From assembly GCA_029379385.1 (NCBI GenBank), contig CM055617.1, forward strand, positions 12,433,532 to 12,497,531: DNA of 64,000 nt, read 5' to 3'. This DNA is from Quillaja saponaria. Taxonomy: Eukaryota; Streptophyta; Magnoliopsida; Fabales; Quillajaceae. Below, piece after piece: positions 11,180 through 22,319 of the stretch. The notes beneath the pieces are model-generated. The model was not told where the DNA came from and made no database searches. It worked only from the letters and a program-made list of their open reading frames with translations. The translations under genes were made by a program, and so were the position numbers. Within the stretch, counting starts at the first letter, position 1; each line of letters begins with the position of its first letter.

Positions 11180-14130
11180 CATAGAAACACCATCCTGGTG
11201 TGTTCTGAGAGGATATACTTGTTGTGCATTTAGCTTATACATGTGTAGTCTCCAGTGTTGTAGCAAACCAGAATAGAAAATCTGTTTAGAGAAATATCAG
11301 ATCATTACAAGTTGAAGAAAACCCTTTAGATGCAACAAATGTGATTTTCAACATGAAAAGATGAAACGATATTTGTATTGCTTTATGCTGCTGAATAACG
11401 TCAAGCTGGAACATCCAGTCACTACTTCATTGATTCAACTTGTTATTTAATCCAAAATCAATTTCATGAAGTGACCGAGTGCTTTTTTTTTATTTTTTTT
11501 ATTTTTATATCTATTTGTATTTGACATCCCCATAAATGAGTTATGCAACCTGGGGATACTTCATCTGAGAGTACTCTGAAAATCTACAAGTCATACGATA
11601 TTGTAAAATGTGGATTGAATTGATATAGTACGTGGGTTGGTGAAGCTGATCGCCTGTGAAACACAAATTACATTCTTCAGTCTGTGTTGGAGTTCCATAT
11701 CTGGCTTTCCCTTGAAGCCTGAAGTGCTTGATGCATATCAGTCTATGAAATGGTCAAAAGGTGTAGATTTTAGTTATAAGTGATGTTCTTTGAACATTCT
11801 TAAACATCTTGTATGAAGATGAGTTGCGAAGATATATATATATATATTTCAGAAATGAGTATCATTCTGGAGAGTGGAAAACTAGTTGTCTCTTGCTGAG
11901 GGGTGGATCCTACTTTTTCTTCTTTCACATAACTGCATAAAGGACCAAAAATCTTTGGTTTGATAAGGTGGTACCTGTTGGTTAATTTCTATCATTTAGA
12001 TTCTTATGCAGACACATCAGCGCCATGTATGGGAGCTGATGTTGCCTCTATGATCATTGTTTTCCAAAAGTTAAAAGAATCTATTTTGACATAATGAATT
12101 GAATGATCTTATTAAGAACAATTTTTTTTTTACAACTGATAAGAAGGAACATAGAGATAAACACACTACAAATTTATAGACGATGTATTTTTCAGTTGTC
12201 ATCATACACGGAAGACCCTCTCAAGTCTTCTCACAAAAATAAGTCTCGTGTGGAACCCTCTCACCATTATGTGAAAGAACTCTAAGGAGCAGTATGATGC
12301 TATCTTTTTTAATGAATTCATTGGAGCCATATCTAACTATACCATTCCAAATTGTTGTCATTGGAAAGGAGAAGATTCACCCTATTCATAACCCTTGTTG
12401 TGGAAGAGCTTTCGCAAGTGGTAAGATGAGGTGGGGCAGTGACTTCACTATCTGTATGTAATTGATATTAAGATAGAATAAAAGTAGAAGCACACTTACT
12501 TGACAAATAATTGGAGACATGGCGCAATTGAGGTTATGATAGTTACTAATGATGATAATAAGAAAGAAACTAATGATTCTGATTCCATCTCATTAGCTTC
12601 ATTAATATTTTACTCAAAAAATGATTATAACACAGCTAGCAGCAACAATCCTTGGGCCCCAATTGTTGTTACTTGCTGCTTATTATCAGAACTAATAAAT
12701 GAATTGAAGGTTTTATTGTCTGAATGAGTAGGGGCTGGTAGCACTGTCGTGAGGTGTGGCTTCAAATTTGTTCACAGGTTAGAGAAAATCTTCTTGACCG
12801 TATGTCAACCCCTTAGAATAATAGACATTTTTTATATTATATATTCAAAGAATCAAACAAACTAAACAACTATACGGGGTCAATAAAGCATTTTCTCACT
12901 CAATTTTGTGAGGATCCAGTTCTTTTGCGAGGATGGCTCAGGAATCTTCTATAAGAGCATCCTTTGTTATTTAATTCAATGTGCTTCTTTGGGAAAAATG
13001 GCTTCCAACAGTCTCTAGGCCCAGAATTTTCTCTTGGGTTTTTGGGCCTTTATTGCATGATTTAAGATGATGCATGGGAAAAATTCCTAAATTTCCAGGA
13101 AAAGAACAGGTTACGGCATTGAGCTACTTTCATCATATTGATGTCACATATCTTAAAGATACCATGATCAAGACTTTGTTATTTTCAGAAATCAATTGAG
13201 TTAGTATCTTAGTAATAGTGACAATGGAAGCAGCAATAAAACAAGTAACATAATTTATCTATCTTCCCCCGGTTCCTTTTTGCACATAATTTAACTGTAT
13301 CAATGTATCATCAATATAAATTAAAATTTGAGAAAAAGAAAATATAGGTTGTGTGCATCTTTAATTTCATGTTTTTCAGACATGACATCCTTTATAACAG
13401 AGTGAGCCCCTATATAATAGATAAATGAATAGCCATCTGTATATTTAAAAATAATAGTAAAATATACTATCTTTTCTTGAAATTTATTGAAATAACACTA
13501 AAATGCTAAAATTTAAGAATTTGACAGTCCCGTCCATGAAATGAATAGAAAAATAAGTGTTAAAATATTTTTTAAAAAAAAGTACTAGGTTTCGAATTTA
13601 TCTTCAAATGAAAAAGGAACAATAAGTCCTTTTGAATAGTTTTTTACTTTCCAAATGAGTCCTAAATATACTAAAATTTTCTATATTATCTTCCAATTTT
13701 AATTATTATTTTTCTTAATAGAAACACATCGTGTTAACACCTTTGTCTAATTTATATTAATATATTCTTTTTAATAAAATAGACAAGAAAAATATTTTAC
13801 ACATACAAGTAAAATTGAATTTCTTAGTTACTTCAATTACAAAATAAGACATATAAATACTACTAAGAATCAAGCTTATTTTATTTAATGTTCAAATTTA
13901 GTTTTACTTCATGTGTAAAAAAATTTCCATTTTATTAGAAATATATATTAAAATTTATAGATTGACGTTAACATAATGTATTTCTATTAAGAAAGAAAAC
14001 TAGAAATAGAGATACAATATAGAAAAAATAAATCTTCATGACTTATTTCGCAATATAAAAATGAAATTATGACTTTTGAAAATAAAATCAAGGCTTTTAA
14101 TACTTTTTTTAAAAAATTATTTGTTACTAC
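11180..14130. other. Intergenic DNA, no gene recognised
   Basis: About 3 kb without a frame I can identify. The first few hundred bases may hold the rest of the U-box gene's 3' region. From about 13.4 kb the sequence becomes very AT-rich. Two frames of 60 and 75 codons (12103-12285 and 12500-12727, +) look random. Confidence 0.5.
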
Positions 14131-14136
14131 TAGAGA

Positions 14137-14336
14137 CTCGTTTAGTACATCCTATAAGGACAACAAGACAATATAGATTTATGTTGTTGACTTTTTCTTA
14201 TATTATGCTTGACAGTTTAAAACTATACAATAAGAAGGGGGAGGAATAAGACAACAGTATAACAATTGTAAAGTTATACAGCCTAATACATTGTATAATC
14301 ATATATTATACAATCCTATACGATGCATCAAACAAA
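14137..14336. mobile_element. Candidate MITE, about 200 bp
   Basis: The left end (CTCGTTTAGTACATCCTATAAGGA) and the reverse complement of the right end (TTGTTTGATGCATCGTATAGGAT) agree at roughly three quarters of positions, giving imperfect terminal inverted repeats of about 23 bp. The interior is AT-rich and non-coding. A similar internal stretch recurs at about 46480-46560. I found no clear target site duplication, so the superfamily is open. Confidence 0.4.
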
Positions 14337-14589
14337 TCATAATAGTTTTTCATCCATCGTACTGTAAAGAGAGTATTGAATTCTCCAAGACATAGATAAA
14401 TCTTAAAATTTGAGAGTGTTATTTACTCAAGTTATAATGATTATGATTACGTATATGCTCTTGTCTTGGAGCTTAGGGTTTGTTCGCGATTTTCGTGGAG
14501 CTTGGAAAATTGATTTGTGTTATGCAGTCAGATAAACAGTGATGAAGGTTTGAATCATATTTGAATCATATTTGCCATTATTCCTATCT

Positions 14590-15600
14590 TAAAGGTCCGA
14601 CGAGGGAGGAGTCACGTCATCATCCTGAGTGGCAATCAATCACGAGAGCCCACTCTGTCTCCTCGGTGTTAATAAATTCCCCAACCCTCTCCATGAGCCT
14701 TTCCAAGCTGGAAGGGGTCATTTTGTTAAAATCTAAGCTAAAAAGAAAATAGGCGAAGTCTTGCTTTGAGTGCTGTGAATTGTAATAAACTAGGAATTTG
14801 CATCTCATACTTCAAGAACACAATTATTAAAACGTGTCATATACTCATTCAAAGACTCATTTTCCCTAGGGTTTATCCCCATGAGGTTGGTAGCATCTTT
14901 TCTCTGCCTGCGGTTACTCATGAATTATCTCTGGAATACCATCATGAGTTCGTTGAAGTTTCTGACAGAGTTTTGGGGGAGATGTAAATCATTGCCTGGC
15001 TATTTCTCAAGGCGCTAAAGAAAATGCGCTGCACATCAGTTGATCCGGAACCCCATGTAACAATATCAAGGATTTGAATCCTGTAGCAAAGTATTCGGGT
15101 ATGAGGTTCCATTTTATTGCTTCAAGGTAGGAATCTTCGGCCCGACTAGAACGTAGGAAGTTACCTCTTCCATAAACGGATGTCGAGCTTGCCCCTTTAT
15201 GCATGGTGAAATAGTTTGTTTTGTAGAGCTCGTGGCGTGCCTCTCGTACTCATTGTCTTTTACGGTTCTCAGTGTAAGATTCGTCAGGGGAGGCACTCCT
15301 TTCCTTACAAGCCTTTTCATTCTAAGTGTCTATCTGCTCCTCCCTGTTTTCAAACAAGACACTCTCCATGCTACCCTGTCTTCTGGGTTCTCCACGAGGT
15401 TGGTTATTTTGCAGGGCTGGGGTCTATCCTGATAGATAGGACTTGAATTACATTCATGAGAGACAGGAATTGTTGTTCGGAGACATGTGTTTCAGGTGTC
15501 GGCTGGGTGCTGGATGCAACATCCATTAAGTTGCCCATCTGGGCCCTTTGTTCTTCAGTTAATTCTTCAACAGTTCGGTTGTCTTTTATGGGGGTAGTTT
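14590..15600 (-). pseudogene. Ty3/gypsy gag remnant
   Basis: On the minus strand several frames give pieces of a retrotransposon gag domain of the gypsy type. The best block, at about 14831-14966, reads 'FNELMMVFQR' and then, after a stop, 'NRRQRKDATNLMGINPRENE' and 'SLNEYMTRFNN'. This is the conserved F...F......R.....L....Q...ESL..Y..RFN pattern of Retrotrans_gag. Upstream in sense, 'IKGQARHPFMEEV' and 'EEQRAQMGNLMDV' fit the region before it. Many frameshifts and stops make it non-functional. It is followed on the sense 5' side by a PBS and an LTR. Protease and pol are missing: the element is cut off near 14.5 kb. Confidence 0.75.
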
Positions 15601-15668
15601 TGGCTTGAAGTGAGCTTTGCTTTTAAGGTTTGGAAAATGGGGTAGATTTGGAAAGCTAAGCTAAGTAG

Positions 15669-15688
15669 CTTCCGACTAACGATGCCAA
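15669..15688 (-). other. Gypsy primer-binding site
   Basis: Read on the minus strand this is TTGGCATCGTTAGTCGGAAG. It lies directly after the LTR end and resembles the TGGCGCCGTTTGTGGGAA type of PBS common in plant gypsy elements, with a few mismatches. Its position between LTR and gag supports the call. Confidence 0.6.
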
Positions 15689-16035
15689 TGTTAAGACCAA
15701 AAATATTCGAGCTCTGGTTTGGGTTTGAGGTCGTCGTGCTGGTCTGAGTTTGAGCTAATAGATAGAGATAGGACTTGCACAATTAGAGATTATAGGTTGG
15801 GGTGATTTCCTAGGAACCCTCCGATGCTAGAGTTAGAGCTCTTATTGAGAGATAAAGCATTAAATGAGGTAATAAATGTAGAGATAGAAGTTAGTACTGT
15901 ACCTTTCCTTTTACTATTTAATAGATATTGTGCCATCCAAGTGTTCCTTGGTGATGAAATTATTATTTTGGGGATCTAGGCTATGCGTGGCGTCAGGGGA
16001 TTGGTTGAGATATAATCCCCTACTAACACCTAACA
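15689..16035 (-). repeat. 5' LTR of the gypsy remnant
   Basis: On the minus strand the segment starts TGTTAGGTG and ends GGTCTTAACA, giving the TG...CA ends and 5-bp TGTTA/TAACA inversion expected of an LTR. It is 347 bp long and abuts the PBS. No second copy is seen in the window, so the 3' LTR has been lost or lies beyond a rearrangement. Confidence 0.55.
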
Positions 16036-16202
16036 TAACTAAGTAAATCCCAGTCACTGATAGACACAAAGCAATAGAAATTTACTTATCAATGATAAAG
16101 AGAATATTTTTTTCAGATTTTATCTACAACAGTAGGAACATTGTCGTAGATGACTAAAATGATGTATATGATGCTTGTATCAACGACGTTAATTGTTTTG
16201 TT

Positions 16203-16792
16203 TAGAGGTGTGCAAAAAAAAAAAAAGAGTCAACCCGCCGATAGGTGTGCACAAAAAAAAAAGAGTCAACCCGCCGAACCCGACGTAACTCATGTGAACC
16301 AGACCACAACCGAATGACCTATAAAAAATTAATGTTATGATTGGGTTCTTTTTTGTTTTTTATTCCGAGTTGGGTCGGGTGACCGGAATGAGATTTTTTA
16401 ACTCGGGTGCACCTAAATCATCTAATATTATATTCTAATATTAAATAAATTACTTTTTACATGTAAATATTAAGTCTAAATATAAAATATTAAATTTATA
16501 TTATTGTTAAATATACATCATTTTTTTTCATCTTTTATTTTTTATTTTTACTTTGGTAACATTTTTATTTTATGTTGATTTAGTTAAAAAACTATAACTT
16601 AATATTTTTTTATTATGTTGAATTTTAATTATCAACCCACCCGACCACCCAACTTTTATAGTAGGTGAAATTTTTTTATCGCGCAACCACCCAATTTTCA
16701 AAATTAGGTGGGATTTTTAATCAATCGAATTTACCGAGTCGGGTGACATTTTAACTCAATTAGGCCCAGACTTCCCTGGTTGCACACCCCTA
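16203..16792. mobile_element. hAT-type MITE with 8-bp target duplication
   Basis: The ends are TAGAGGTGTGCA and, inverted, TAGGGGTGTGCA (terminal inverted repeat of about 13 bp). They are flanked on both sides by the identical 8-mer GTTTTGTT (16195-16202 and 16793-16800). An 8-bp duplication with a TAGRGGTGTGCA end is the hAT signature. The 590-bp interior has no transposase, so it is non-autonomous. The left terminus is itself duplicated: the unit 'GGTGTGCA-A(n)-GAGTCAACCCGCCGA' occurs twice in about 80 bases (16207-16285). Confidence 0.85.
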
Positions 16793-16912
16793 GTTTTGTT
16801 GACATTGATAGTTAATTTTTTTGGTGTTTAACACCTAATATAATCTGGTGCATTAAACCAAAAAGAAAAAAAAATTTGACCGTATATACTGTGTTAAAAA
16901 TTTATAGCATTT

Positions 16913-17155
16913 TCTTGTGTAATTTCCCAATTACGTTTCAATTTTTTGAATGACCTACTACTACAAGACTGAAGACTGCACTAAAATTTCAAAATTTCAT
17001 TGGAAAAAATTAATGTTTCTTATGATGTACGATAGGTGCCGTTCTTGTGTAATTTCCAAGTACGTTTCAGTATTTTGCTACTACAAGACTAAAGACTGCA
17101 CCAAAATTTCATTGGAAAAAATTAATGTTTCTTGTGATATACGACATGTGCCGGC
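16913..17155. repeat. Tandem duplication, period about 130 bp
   Basis: Two adjacent copies start at about 16913 and 17043. Both begin TCTTGTGTAATTTCC and share 'CTACTACAAGACT.AAGACTGC' and 'CATTGGAAAAAATTAATGTT'. The second copy lacks about 12 bases. Non-coding. Confidence 0.8.
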
Positions 17156-17223
17156 CGTAATGAAAATGTCTGAAAGGGCTGCTTGTCTAACTTAGTTATA
17201 GCTTAGTTTTATAAACACACAAC

Positions 17224-17561
17224 CTCATGTTAATCCTATATCCTTATAAAATATTACACTAAAAAACATTGAAGATGCCAACAAATTAATAGCTCATTTA
17301 CGTGAAAATATTAAATTATATTTCATTGTAATGTAACTGAAAGAATGTATTATTAATATTCACAAGGCGTGGTTTTAGTGGTAATGTTTAAGCTCATGTT
17401 AATCCTATATCCTTATAAAATATTACACTAAAAAACATTGAAGATGCCAACAAATTAATAGCTCATTTACGTGAAAATATTAAATTATATTTCATTGTAA
17501 TGTAACTCAAAGAATGTATTATAAATATTCACAAGACGTGGTTTTAGTGGTAATGCTTAAG
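17224..17561. repeat. Tandem duplication, period 169 bp, nearly identical
   Basis: The copies at 17224-17392 and 17393-17561 both begin CTCATGTTAATCCTATATCC and differ at only a handful of positions. The near-identity points to a recent local duplication. No coding frame runs through the unit. Confidence 0.85.
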
Positions 17562-17929
17562 CTCAGTAGTTGAGGAGCTGTACAATATTGATGTTTTGTT
17601 AGTTAAATAATGAATTTGTTGTCATTTTAAACTTAATTATGGACAATTATCTTGATGTAATTAAATGTGCACATTGCAATCTCATAGAGTGGAGATCATC
17701 TTCCTCGCATTTTGCCATTTTTGGTTGATTAAATATGTTGAGGCCGATGTATATTGTCGGAGAATATATTCACTTTAAATTCCTTTTCTATCTTAAACAA
17801 ATATTAATTTTCAATTATTGTTAAGAATATAGGAATGTGTTTGTTTTACTGTCGGAAACATTAGAGTAGATATAATTATTTTAGTTGTACATAATTATAA
17901 TCATAAATAATTCAATGAAATATAGGCAA

Positions 17930-18240
17930 AATGGCATATCATGTTCTTATAAGTATTGCATTTTTTTATAATTTCATCTCAAAAGTATTTTTTCTGTCAT
18001 TTTTGGCCTAAAATTTTTTAAACATTTGTAATGTCTTCATTTAATTTAACATTGTTAACATTTTGTATAAAAATTACTGACATGACTTAAAACATAATTA
18101 TTTTGCATTAAGCCACATGTGAACTGAGGTAGCAAAAACATACTTATTACTCATGTCATGCATATATACTCTGTCACTCATATTTTCATCACCTCTCACA
18201 AAAAATCATAAAATTATAATTTGTGACGATTAGAATATTT
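17930..18240. repeat. Dispersed repeat also present at 33.5-34.3 kb
   Basis: Landmarks in order: a 'catttttttataatttcatctcaaa' block, 'gacttaaaacataat', 'agccacatgtg', 'tcatcacctctcacaaaaaa', and 'aatcataaaattataatttgtgacg'. The same order is seen at about 33550-33740 and 34225-34310. No protein. The family is unassigned. Confidence 0.5.
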
Positions 18241-18429
18241 TTTTAAAAATTGAGCAATTTGATAATTTTTTAAATTTTTTTGAAAGAGAGTAAGAGTGTA
18301 AAATAATTTTAGAACCAAATTGACCAAACATTGATAAATGATGAAATTGACCATAAATACGAAATCATACTTTAAGGAAAATTAAATATATATAAATCAT
18401 TTAAAATTAATCAATTACTTTACCAAGAT

Positions 18430-19065
18430 CTTATAGTGGCCAACGTAGGTACTAGAGCCCCCAGAATGTATGCTCGCCTGCTTGTGGCACAATATGGTTG
18501 ATCCTATTTGCTACAGATTGAGCCTACCATTGCTCAGTATGTCACATGTCACAGAAATTGTCAGTGAAATCTTCTTCGGACCCTTCCCCTTCCAAGCTAG
18601 GGGTTATTAGTCTCTGTTGCCACCTTCATGTGTCTTTGGACTTTATAGAGCCTATCTAAAAAGCGCTCAGCGACTGTGTCTTCCAAACATCCTAAATAAC
18701 CCACTCAGGTACTGCATCATCAAGCCTATATGTTCTCTAAAAATACAGAACAAAACTATTGTTAAATTAAATAAATGACTTAATGAACATACCATGAAAG
18801 TACTTAATAAAGTATCAATGCAATGTCCCTTGTAACTATCTGCGGTGCGAATCTCCAGCTATAACAGGTAACAAATTTACTTTGTATGCATATAATATAA
18901 AGTAAAAAATAACTTTGAAAGATAAAAAAACGAAGTGAATTTGATACTTACAAGTTGGTGGATCCAACATGTACTGCCTAGATGATAAGCCTAAAATGCT
19001 GGTCACCATTACCATCAGCTGTAGGATGCACAGCTCGCGACTCCTGTGTTTGATCCTAGGATGAT
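18430..19065. other. Sequence next to the CACTA remnant, unassigned
   Basis: This stretch follows the CACTA DUF4216 region in sense (minus) orientation and probably belongs to the same element. On the minus strand a plausible splice donor (gtaagtatc) lies near 18950. I could not match any frame here to a known CACTA protein. Confidence 0.35.
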
Positions 19066-19073
19066 GATGGAGA

Positions 19074-19920
19074 TAAGGATGGCAGTGGATAGGGTCGGGT
19101 CAGATATCCGACCCAATCCAATAGAAGTGGATTGGACAATATCCAAGTTGTTAGATCAATTTTTAACTTGGATCGAATCAGGCCATGAACCATGGATCGA
19201 GTCCGATCCTATCCATCTGTCCGCCTATAAAAAAAATATATATATAGAATTAAGCTTTGTTTACTTAATGTATTTTATAAATTATAAATTGTACACGTAA
19301 TACAATAAAAGAAAAGAACATTTTAGAATAATATCAAGAGTTAATAAAATAGAAGAAATATAAAACAAAAATAATTTAGAATAATCTAGAAAAATTTACA
19401 TAATAAATTTACTTAAATAATTTGTACAAATCTATGTAAGAAAATAAAAAACACATAAATTAATAAATTTAAATATAGCTATTTTGTTTTTTTTTTCCTT
19501 TTCAAACTTAATTTTATGAATCTAAGAAATTTTGTTAATTATTTACTCAAATAATTATCTAGAAATTTTTATTAATTATTTACTCAAATAGTTGTTGTAG
19601 GCCTATATAAAGAAACATATTAAAAAAATAAGATATTTATTATTCAACATTACCTATTGAACTTTAGATAATTTACTACAATAATATTTTGAAAATAAAT
19701 TGATTAATTTCTTTTGGTTTACACTTAGTTTCTATGTTGGCTAATTTACAGATTTCAAATTTCAATATTAAAAAAAAAAAAAAAAAATGGTTAGATCCCG
19801 TTAGGCTTATCCATCATGACTCACGAATCTGATGGATTGGATCAGATATAATCCAATAAGTCTTTGGATCATGCTTAGATCAGATTGGATCCTACCCAAC
19901 CCGATCCATTGCCATCCTTA
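19074..19920. mobile_element. hAT-type MITE with perfect 8-bp target duplication, inserted in CACTA remnant
   Basis: The left end reads TAAGGATGGCAGTGGATAGG. The right end, inverted, reads TAAGGATGGCAATGGATCGG. The terminal inverted repeat extends to about 35 bp with few mismatches. Both ends are flanked by GATGGAGA (19066-19073 and 19921-19928), an exact 8-bp target duplication. The 847-bp interior is AT-rich, contains an A run near 19770, and encodes no transposase. The insertion splits the minus-strand CACTA remnant. Confidence 0.9.
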
Positions 19921-19928
19921 GATGGAGA

Positions 19929-21285
19929 TGGATTGAGTAGTGCATGTGGAAGAACTGTCGAGGTAGAAAGGAATGTTGATGGAAAGGGCAACATATGTGA
20001 TGATGAGTCTTTATTTTTGGATTTCAGATATTTCGTGTAATACATTTTTTTGGCTTACTCAGCTAATATAAATGGTTCAAAGGACTGAAGCTTTCTCTTA
20101 TGATTGACATCCACAATTTTGTGTTTATTAACACGAATTTCATTGATCAGGTCAAACCAACGATATTTGAATAAAACAACCCGGTTGTTAAAGCCTATGT
20201 ATATCAATTCCAATATGTATTCAAGAATTCCATAATAATCTAGTGCCTCATCCCCGTAGTTACTTCCTATAACACAAAGTTCATTATTCATAATTGACTT
20301 ATTTTCTTTCTAATCAAGTGTATGAAATCTATACCTATTACTATGAAACCATTATAATGCTTCGTAATAATGATTGGATCTCGAGCCATGTCACGTATTA
20401 GATGAATGTCAATCAGGCACTCTTCAGCCTACTCCATTACAAATGATAATAATATTATTAATTACTAAATTCGAATAAATTAAATTTTAAGAACGAGACT
20501 CACAAAACTCATACTTACTAATTTCCTCATCCATTTGGCAAAAGAGTTTTCTCTTTTGTGCTCAATTTCTTTAGCAATCATGGATGAATTGCCTTAATCA
20601 ATTAGGACATATGCGGCTTTTGGTTTAAAGTAGTTATAATCCCCAATTGTAAATGTAATTGTAGCATCTGACACAATCATTTTAAGTCCTCATGCAACTT
20701 CTCATTGTCTTTTGTTTTTTCCTTCATATTCACTAGAGTGTTAAAGACATTGTCAAAACAATTCTTCTCAATATACATAATATCTAGATTATCTAGATTA
20801 TGCAAAATCAAATTTGTCTCCTAATACAACAATATGGCAATTCCAAGAAATTGCTCTGTTTTATCCAATTATGATAATTACCAAACTCATTGATTTTTTA
20901 ATTTTTCTCTTTTACTCTAAAAGATGATTTGTTTATGCCTAATCATCCAGATGACGTCCGAACAAAACCCTATCCATTACATGTATACATAGGGATTCAC
21001 ATGTTTAGGATGAATGTCATTGTCCGTCGCACTAAAACCCCCATCTAACCAAAATTCTTCACCATGCAACATCAAATTTAAATACATTTCCAGAAACCTT
21101 TTAATGTACAAATTCCATGAAAACTAAACCATTTGTTGTTCTTGACACATTGACAGCACACTAATTCATCTGCACCCATTGTACTTCTTAGATTTCTCAT
21201 GGCAAATGAAATGAACTCTTCAACCTCGTTCTTAAAACCATTCGTTACAAAATCTTAAGAATCCTTTTGATTTGACACCCAACTA
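19929..21285 (-). pseudogene. CACTA (En/Spm) TNP2-type transposase remnant, internally deleted
   Basis: In minus-strand order: about 21285-21000 encodes a Transposase-associated zinc-binding piece ('EFISFAMRNLRSTMGADELV', then CCQCVK, later 'LHGEEFWLDGG' in another frame). About 20830-20690 gives 'NLDIMYIEKNCFDNVFNTLV', the well-known N-L-D-x-M-H-x-E-K-N block near the end of the TNP2 catalytic domain. About 20640-20510 gives a DUF4218-like tail ('EHKRENSFAKWMRKLV'). About 20430-20055 gives DUF4216 ('YYGILEYILELIY', 'NNRVVLFKYRWFDL', 'VDVNHKRKLQSFEPFILAE'). Only about 170 bp separate the first two pieces instead of about 1 kb, so most of the catalytic core is deleted. Stops and frameshifts confirm it is dead. 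Family call is secure. Confidence 0.85.
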
Positions 21286-21289
21286 TGAT

Positions 21290-21910
21290 CAGATAGCATT
21301 TTTGTTTTAAAACAAACAAACAATTAAAGCCAAATACCGAAATCATATCCTTATATATGTTATAACCCAACATCTTCGTAATATGTTTTAGAGTTGTTGT
21401 GTGTGTAACTTGTGGTTAAAAGTGAAATAGAATTATAGTCAAAGTGAACAAAAATGGATAAACCTTTAATAGATATATATATATATATATATAAATATAT
21501 ATAGCAAGATTTCATTTAAACTATAAAAACTTTTTATTACACTTTGATCTTGACTCTATTTGATTACTTTTACTTTTCCCTTTTCTTTCTTATGTTTTCC
21601 CTTCTTTGCTTTTCTTTGTTGGCTTGTTATCCTCCACTCATTTTCTCTCCACGGACCTTGCTTCCTTCATTTCCCCTACTTTACAGTCTTCTACACCTTT
21701 CCTTGTTGACCGAGATAAGTTTCCTCCTCATTCCTCGTGTTCTTTTTTTTTTTGGCTTGCACTTGCTTGGAGATGTATTAATTTAGCCTTGACTAGTAGC
21801 TGCTATGGACTGCTTCTTCTATTTGGGCAGTAGCTTTGTTTTACCCAAAATCAAGTTCTCTTGCCTTGTCCTTGCAAGCCATCTACCACAATCTCCTTCT
21901 CTTTTCTCCC
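21290..21910. other. Intergenic, (TA)n and pyrimidine-rich DNA
   Basis: Contains a (TA)n microsatellite at about 21473-21500. A pyrimidine-rich stretch of about 250 bases follows, leading up to the SEC31-like fragment and ending with a plausible splice acceptor (ctcccaag) near 21910. Confidence 0.45.
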
Positions 21911-21912
21911 AA

Positions 21913-22265
21913 GTCCATGGCAACCAGCACATAATAGCTACAAGTCTTTGTTATATATATGCTGGAAATATCGATAAAACAGTGGAAATCTGGTTAAGGA
22001 GTCTTAGGATTAAGCATGAGGGTAAAAACTATGTTGAACTCCTTCAAGATTTGATGGAAAGGACTATTTTTCTTGCCTTGGCAAATGGCCAGAAGCAGTT
22101 TAGTGCATCTCTCTATAAGCTTGTTGAGAAATATGTCGAAATTTTAGCAAGTCAGGGGCTTTTGACCACTGCAATGGAGTATTTAAAACTCTTGGGTTCA
22201 GATGAACTATCCCTTGAACTAGCTATCTTAAGGGATTGTATTGCTCTCTCTACAGAACTTGGTAA
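21913..22265 (+). pseudogene. SEC31 (COPII coat) exon-like fragment
   Basis: The frame encodes 'CYIYAGNIDKTVEIWLRSL', 'EGKNYVELLQDLMERTIFLA', 'GQKQFSASLYKLVEKYVEIL' and 'LTTAMEYLKLLGSDELSLEL', a clear match to the alpha-solenoid part of plant SEC31. SEC31 forms the outer COPII coat on ER-derived vesicles. Only about 115 of more than 1,100 residues are present. There is no WD40 N-terminus and no proline-rich or C-terminal part. Similarity starts just after a possible acceptor (ctcccaag) and stops at 'CTTGgtaaat', a possible donor. That suggests a duplicated genomic exon rather than a spliced retrocopy. The frame is still open, so the copy is fairly young or the exon belongs to an unusual gene. 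Confidence 0.8.
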
Positions 22266-22319
22266 ATTGCATTTTAGGGACCTTTTGTTCTCGTGCTTCA
22301 ATGATTGCTAGACTATGTA

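Noticed and set aside
21544..21833. Hydrophobic Leu/Phe-rich frames upstream of the SEC31 fragment
   Set aside because: They result from a pyrimidine-rich tract read as Phe/Leu/Ser and are probably intron-like sequence.
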